This document shows positions 37,859-37,925 of a DNA stretch of 37,925 bases, piece after piece. The stretch's first letter is position 1; each line of letters starts with the position of its first letter. This DNA is from CAZMCT01 sp964564785 (GTDB lineage: Bacteria > Planctomycetota > Phycisphaerae > UBA1845 > Fen-1342). The stretch spans positions 1-37,925 of the forward strand of contig CAZMCT010000023.1 of the NCBI GenBank assembly GCA_964564785.1. The letters are read 5' to 3'. The notes under the pieces were generated by a model that was not told where the DNA came from, ran no database searches, and saw nothing but the letters and a program-made list of their open reading frames with translations. Position numbers and translations under genes: made by a program.

Positions 37859-37925
37859 TCAGGGTTGCGTCCCCGCCGGCGCGGGTTCGGCGCGCGAGAA
37901 ATCCAGCACGACCAGGTGCGGCTCG
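37859..37925 (-). CDS. C-terminal end of a gene entering from the right
   Basis: A minus-strand frame open to the right edge reads EPHLVVLDFSRAEPAPAG and ends TQP and TGA (37861-37859). LVVLDF looks like a buried strand and the rest like a disordered tail. It is upstream of yicC in the same direction, with a 72-bp gap. Too short to assign. Confidence 0.35.
   Translation of the reverse strand, partial: EPHLVVLDFSRAEPAPAGTQP

Overview
The window comes from a very GC-rich bacterium that looks like a planctomycete, probably Phycisphaerae-like. The evidence is a dockerin-like double repeat on a secreted GH13 enzyme, a PEP-CTERM-type C-terminus, a Tat-exported Gfo/Idh/MocA oxidoreductase, a secreted methyltransferase/sulfatase-modifying-factor fusion, and a replication/integration gene set of the kind I recall from planctomycete integrative elements. 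These assignments rest on recognition of protein families, not on database searches.

Positions 1-5578 are the right-hand end of an integrated mobile element; its left end lies outside the window. All genes point right and most overlap by a few bases: a DUF669-like protein (5'-truncated by the window edge), a small unknown protein, an AEP-type primase interrupted by an in-frame UGA, a DnaB/RecA-like helicase ATPase, a winged-helix protein, a 130-bp block of nested palindromes, a small HTH protein and a tyrosine integrase. The integrase gene ends inside tRNA-Thr(UGU), which is encoded on the other strand, so the last ~20 residues of the recombinase are the antisense of the tRNA. Just before that tail lie five copies of a 10-bp motif (three direct, two inverted), which look like integrase arm sites.

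Positions 5590-13551 hold decayed sequence, then a CPA-type antiporter on the minus strand preceded by what I read as a complete fluoride (crcB) riboswitch with promoter, aptamer, competing hairpins and a terminator. Next are a Pat-like protein (NDP-forming acyl-CoA synthetase fused to GNAT), a Tes/MJ0619-like radical SAM enzyme, and a nonsense-mutated planctomycete-type small gene.

Positions 13552-19300 hold secreted proteins (EF-hand/esterase, PEP-CTERM protein, dockerin-bearing GH13 branching-type enzyme) separated by a transposase remnant, a long hairpin and a REP-like element.

Positions 19480-24270 are an Rrf2-type regulator followed by sdhC, sdhA and sdhB, with a lipoprotein-like ORF and a heptamer repeat array between sdhA and sdhB. 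After this come an extremely acidic lipoprotein and, divergent from it, a 27-residue Lys-rich peptide gene.

Positions 25383-30876 (minus) are an APC permease, the methyltransferase/SUMF1 fusion and histidine ammonia-lyase, possibly one amino-acid-use operon. Positions 30996-37925 carry a Tat-exported oxidoreductase, an EF-G paralogue with a clear sigma-70 promoter, an NAD-dependent epimerase, TatD, YicC and the tail of one more gene. Dispersed repeats and degenerate heptamer arrays sit at several gene ends in this part.
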